NCBI GenBank assembly: GCA_035610835.1
Contig: CM069457.1
Location: 43,255,319 to 43,319,318, forward strand
Direction: 5' to 3'
DNA from: Ophiura sarsii
Lineage: Eukaryota; Echinodermata; Ophiuroidea; Amphilepidida; Ophiuridae
DNA length: 64,000 bases
Shown here: positions 26,501 to 32,500 of the stretch, piece by piece
Numbering within the stretch: the first letter of the stretch is position 1
How the letters are laid out: each line of letters begins with the position of its first letter
Notes under the pieces: generated by a model
Told to the model about the DNA's origin: nothing
The model's input: only the letters and a program-made list of their open reading frames with translations
Databases searched by the model: none
Position numbers and translations under genes: made by a program

Positions 26501-29500
26501 ATTTGCGCCGCTTGCGTACAAGTCTGATGATCTACCGACTGAGCTTGAGAAGCTGAGCGTGGCACGAGATTGATGGAGCCGCCGCGTGGTACAAGATTGT
26601 AGCTCTGTCGGGTTTGGTAAGATCCAGGAAGGTTACGGATAAACAGATACCAAATTATCTAAACCGCCTAGTACAGCCTGTGCAAACTAATTGGTCACGG
26701 TTGATGATTTCAAACATTGGTGAATAACAAATGTCCAATTTTTCATCCAAAATGCCAGTATGAAATGCCCTGAATCCGTCAAGTTGTTCATAATAATATG
26801 TTTCATTTCTTCTATAGATTTGTATGTTAAAAGTTTTCTTATAGGAATTTTTTTTCAAAATTTTGTAATACTAAATTATTTCATTCAAGTATATTATTTA
26901 ATCTTGTTTAGATACATGTATTTGATATATTAAAATCTATGCATTTTATATTGTATTTCATGTTTTTAATCCTTTATATATTGCTGTAAGTATATTTTCA
27001 AATGAATTTCCTGGAATTCTTTATATGATTTTGACTTATTTATTCCAAGTCATATTGTAACTATAGGAATGTATTGATATTATGTTTTCAATCCTATATT
27101 TATGGCAAAATGTTAACTGTATATTTTCTAATGAATTTCTTGGAATTTTTGATATGGTTTTGACTTATTTATTCCAAGTCATATTGTAGCTGTAAGATGT
27201 ATTGATATTATGTTTTTAATCCTATATTTATTGCAAAATGTTAACTGTATATTTTCTGATGAATTTCTTAACTGTTCTATACATGTTTTTGATAAGGAAT
27301 TATAAAAGTATTATATTATATTATATTTTTTAATTTGTATGTAACTATTCCTAGTCGTATTGTAGCTACAGTAATGTAATTCTCTAGAAAATCAGCTCAG
27401 TAGTAGTACACTGGGCGTTATTATTGTCATATTTGGAGTTGACGTAATCTAGACGTAAAAAGTCAGCTTCACTCAGCGGCCCCTCCAAGAAGATTGTGTT
27501 GGTGGTACAGAGATATTGCAGTTTTGACTATACAGTAAGTGTGTTTTCTTGATCAATTGACAGATAACTTTGCTTCTTATTTAGTATAAAATTGCAGATG
27601 TTTAGATTTTTAGATATAATTTCTTTTTGCCAGTCAGTCCAAAGACTTGAATGACCATTTCTCTTTGCCAATCAGTCCTCTTTGGGTCAGTCCAATTGCC
27701 AAAGACTGGCATATATTATTTGGAAAATGGGGTCATTTAATGTAAAATTAACTAGTAACCGTAACAGATTTGTAATTTCATGTCTTTAGATCATATTAAA
27801 TCCCAAAATAGTAGTGATTTTAGTGCGTTTTCAATTAAATGACCGAGCGAAAAAACAAGCGATTGCTACAAAATGTGGTATCGAGAACCAACCTGATGTA
27901 CGAGATAATGAGAAGCAAATTGTCTGTTAAATTAATATAATAATGATTCTTTTTGTGTGATGTTTTAATTGAATGAGACTTTCAATGTTGTATTGTTCAA
28001 GTATTTTTACTGCTGTCGAACGTTGAATGAGGGATAAGAAATAGTTTCAGGGTTAACCTTTCTGATGACATTTCTCTATTTTCTATACACTTAGGCATAC
28101 CTATGGAGATCCGCACACAACGGTAAATTCAACAAGTGCTAGCTACACTTTGTATCAATATCACTTCCTTATAAAACAAATTTGACTGCTGGATTCAAAA
28201 TAAACGGCGAATAGTGGACCAACGACTCATGGATTCTTCCTCGCATCAGTTACCCATTGCTGATCTCCGCAAGTCTACGATACATAAAAATAAACTTCGG
28301 AACACTGGACTTGGTCGATGGCATCCGACTGCAACTTCAACGGCATCTGAGGAATGGTACAGCAACAAGGAACCAAAGCTTGCAAGATTTGAAAATGAAA
28401 AAAATACCAGTGTTTAGGCAACAATTGAACTAGGCCTCATGAGTTGATCTTGACCTATCATAAATCGAAGAACCAGATCACATCTGATATAGATATAGGG
28501 CCAAGAGCTGTTAGAGTTGGGTCTTAAAAATTAAATATAGAATTAATTGAAGAACCAGATACGGATATCATGGCAAGAGCCGTTAAGAGGTGATCTTGAA
28601 ATATAGAATTAAAATGAAGGAATCAGATTACTTCTGATATATTAGGCCAAGAGCGGTTTGATCTTAAAGTTAGAGCTGGTATCGAAATATAGCTTTAATT
28701 GAAGAACCAGATACAGATATTACACCAAGAGCGGTTAAGAGTTGATCTTGAAATATAGAATTAAATGAAGAACCAGATTACTTATATTAGGCCAAGAGCG
28801 GTTTGATCTTAAAATAAGAACTGTTAGAGCTGGTATTGAAATATAGATTTAATTGAAGAACCAGATATAGATATTAGGCCGAGAGGTGGTCTTGAAATAT
28901 AGAATTAATTGAAGAACCAGATACAAATAACAATGTATTAGGCCCAAGAGCTGTTAGAGGTGGTGGTGATATCTGATATAGATATTAGGCCGAGAGGTGG
29001 TCTTGAAATATAGAATTAATTGAAGAACCAGATGAGAGGTGGTCTTGAAATATAGAATTAACTGAAGAACCAGATACAGATAACAATGTATTAGGCCAAG
29101 AGCTGTTAAAGGTGGTGGTGATATCTGATAACGATGTTAGGCCGAGAGCTGTGAGAGGTGGTCTTGAAATATAGAATTAATTGAAGAACCAGATTGCATG
29201 TGATATATTAGGACAAAAGCTGTTAAGAGTTGGTCTTGAAATATAGAATTAATAGAAGAACCAGATCACACTGATATATTAGGCCAACAGCTGCTACTAG
29301 AGTTGGTCTTGAAATATAGAATTAATTGAAGAACCAGATCGCATGTGATATATTAGGACAAAAGTTGTCAAGAGTTGGTCTTGAAATATAGAATTAATTG
29401 AAGAACCAGATTGCATGTGATATATTAGGACAAAAGCTGTTAAGAGTTGGTCTTGAAATATAGAATTAATAGAAGAACCAGATCACACTGATATCTTAGG

Positions 29501-32500
29501 CCAAGAGCTGCTACTAGAGCTGGTCTTGAAATATAGAATTAATTGAAGAACCAGATCACACTGATATATTAGGCCAAGAACTACTAAAATAAAGTATCAA
29601 ATTTTGATAATACAGGTGATTTTGGTGAGGTTGCCAATCCAAATTTGATGACATACAGTACACCTGAAAGTAAACCAGAATTTCATTATCTCACATAGGT
29701 CTACCCACCAGGAATTATAATGTCAGGTGCAATTGCTTCAGAAAAGTTAAGTTTATGCATTGTGTGGATTTCTTATCAACTTATTATTGAGTGAAACCAC
29801 TGGTTTACAAAGTCCTTGATATGCATAAGTGAAATTTCAGGGAATTGTAAAAAGCATTTTGATAAAGAATGAAAAACTTCCAGTAGCGTCACCAGGGTCA
29901 CTTGTCAGGGAGGGCAAAGGGTATTTTTCCTGGTGAACACCAGTTCGACCCTGTGGCGTAGCCAAGTTTTCCAGGTAACTTTATGGTTTGCCGTCTTGTA
30001 AGAAAATGACCGGGGAGGGGGTTAGAGGTGTTGCGTCCCCATACCGGCCCGAATAACTGCAATTTCCAACTAATTTGCCCGTCTTCCTTTCTCCTTTCTG
30101 TCCGTTTCCTTTCCATTTTCCCTTTCCTTCCCTTTTTGTCTCCTCTTCTCCCTTTCTTTCCCTTCCTTTGCCTTCCGATTTGCCGCTGCCTTCCCGATTT
30201 CCCTGTCAATTTTTTTCCAGGGGGGAGGCTGCCCCTCTTGCCACCCTGGCTACGCTAATAAAAACTTCCCAAGTTATCAACTTGATCAAGTGAAACAAAA
30301 ATGTTGTATTAGGCATTTTGTGAATAGCTGATAGGCTTGAATGCGATCAAATCTCTGTTAGGCATTCTGTGAAAGTCTGATAAAACAATTACCAAGAAAC
30401 ATTCAAGGGGTTCATTAAGTCTTTGTTAGGTATTCTGTGAACAGCTGATAACTTGTGACCAGACAAAATGAAAGGGTTGTAGTATAGTAACTTAAGTTTT
30501 AAGAGACTGAATAGTTTATAGTCTTTCTTAGGCATTGTGTGAGAATGGCTGATTGAGCTTGAATGCAAGGGCCGATACACTTACGTCACAGTGAAAATAA
30601 TTTAAGGAATTACAAAGTTGTCATTAGGCATTCCGTTGGCAGATGTTAACTGGGGAGTTTGTGTGTGATTTTTAAAATGTGGGAGAATCCAGAATAATTG
30701 AGAATTGGATTCTCATCGAATTTTTAGCCCTGTAGTGCCGTCATCTATTCAGATTGTGACAAAATTAAATATGCAGGATTCTGGTTTTACCAATCAACTG
30801 CACTGCACTACACTATCAAGGTTGTGAAGTATGATATCTAGGTATAGTAAACCAGGGCCAGTAAAAATGTGGGTTTTCCCATAAACCTAACCTTTTCTCT
30901 TCAAGAAGAACATTTCCCTTCAAATATTTATGTGTTTCTCTATTATACCTAAAAATTATTTCCCTCCAAAGTCAGATTTCCCTGGAACAAGGTTTCAGAA
31001 TTCCCCATTTTTTGCTGTCATGAAGTCAACTAGAAATCTTGAAATGGGGATTTTGTATCCCCCATTGAACTGTGTGTTAACTTGTTATATTCTTTTGAGT
31101 TTCTATTGAACAAGTTGTAATGCTTGCAAAGTATGAACTGCGCTGCAGTCCACCCCTCCCCCTGGGGAAAAGACTAAATGATTACATATGGAGGTGGATG
31201 GCAGTGTTACAGTGTGCATTGCAATTGTACACATGTTCAATTTTTATCATATTTGTATAAGGGTGTATAATGAAAATGCAACACTTTTGGTTGTGGATTA
31301 TATTCACAGAGCAAAACATGTATCAGATTCAAATTTAGAGGTTGTGTTAGTGCTGTGTCTTGGGTATCAGGTTGTTAAATTTGAGCAATATCAGACAAAA
31401 GTTGACTGATATACTGTCAAAGCAAAGTGTTGCATAATTAATAATACACCCTGTACATACATAAATCCTGAAGATTAAATTTGATCACTTTGTATTGACC
31501 ACAAGTTTCTTCCTGTTATATCTTTGTTGCTACAGCCGATTCCCGGTGGACCAGCTGGCCCAGATGAAGTGATTATTATTGATGATATAGATGATGAGAA
31601 ACCAGAGGGAGAAGAAGCTTGGGCCTGGGTCATTGACGATGATACAAACGCCTCAAAACACCCATCTTACCGAAGCGGCCGAGATCCTTCAAGTGGTCGA
31701 TCTCATAGCCCAGGAAGACGTCGACGATCCAGAAGCAGGTCTCCACTAAAACGTCGTCGCTCAAGGAGCCCACCGGCAACACGTAACCCGGCAACAAGAC
31801 GTCGCTCTCGTAGTCCACCAAAACGTCGATCTCGTAGTCCGCCGAGACGATCTCGCAGTCCACCAAGACGGTCTCGTAGTCCGCCCAGACGGTCTCGCAG
31901 TCCACCGAGACGTTCTCGCAGTCCAGCCAAATCTAAATCAACCTCGTCAAAGTTTGCTGAGAAATCAGTTTCAACACAAATCGCAAAACCACCGGGTAAT
32001 GTCAAAACCACTCTACCGGCTCCGAAGAAAACTAGTGGAGGCGATACGAAGAATTTATGGCAGGGTGCTGCAGCAACTCTTGCACTGTTGAGTTCCAACT
32101 CCTCCAGCACATCAAAGGGTTCACACCAGGCTGAATCAGTATCATCTGTTGAAGAGATTGAAGACAAATACACTGATGAAGTTGAGGGATTTGTTCATAA
32201 CATGACGCCAATCAAATCCGGCAAAGGAGTGAGGTTTTTCAACGTCATTCTGCAAATTTCCCAAAAGGATTACATCAACATGATCTGTTGTAGCCCTGAA
32301 GTACATGAGTTACTATTGAGCATGTCAAGAAGCAAGGGCGCCCTCAAGTTTTCTGGAGTCAACTATATAGATACTCGGCTGGGAAGCGGCGGCAAAGATG
32401 TTACAGTCCTCAGGGCGTCAGAGATCACCAAGACGTCCGTCAAATTCTACACCACCAGGCCGTTCTGGTCGTTTCTCGCCAACTTCTGCTCACTTATGGC

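Larger units (their letters stand above)
23676..31535 (+). other. PRPF39 intron 15 (7.9 kb), repeat-filled
   Basis: No recognised exon. It holds an inverted-repeat unit with a reverse-transcriptase fragment, several tandem repeats, a satellite array and MITE-like segments, each listed separately. Splice-like signals at about 27,535 (GTAAGT) and 28,094 (pyrimidine tract plus TTAG) bracket possible non-coding exons. Confidence 0.6.

Noticed and set aside
28466..29590. Possible CRISPR-like array
   Set aside because: Units are contiguous degenerate satellite repeats without unique spacers, in a eukaryotic intron.
30028..30293. Leu/Pro/Phe-rich plus-strand frames
   Set aside because: Translation of a pyrimidine-rich low-complexity tract inside a MITE-like segment.
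31703..32173. Minus-strand open frame of 156 codons
   Set aside because: Complement of the RS repeats; periodic sequence is open in several frames.
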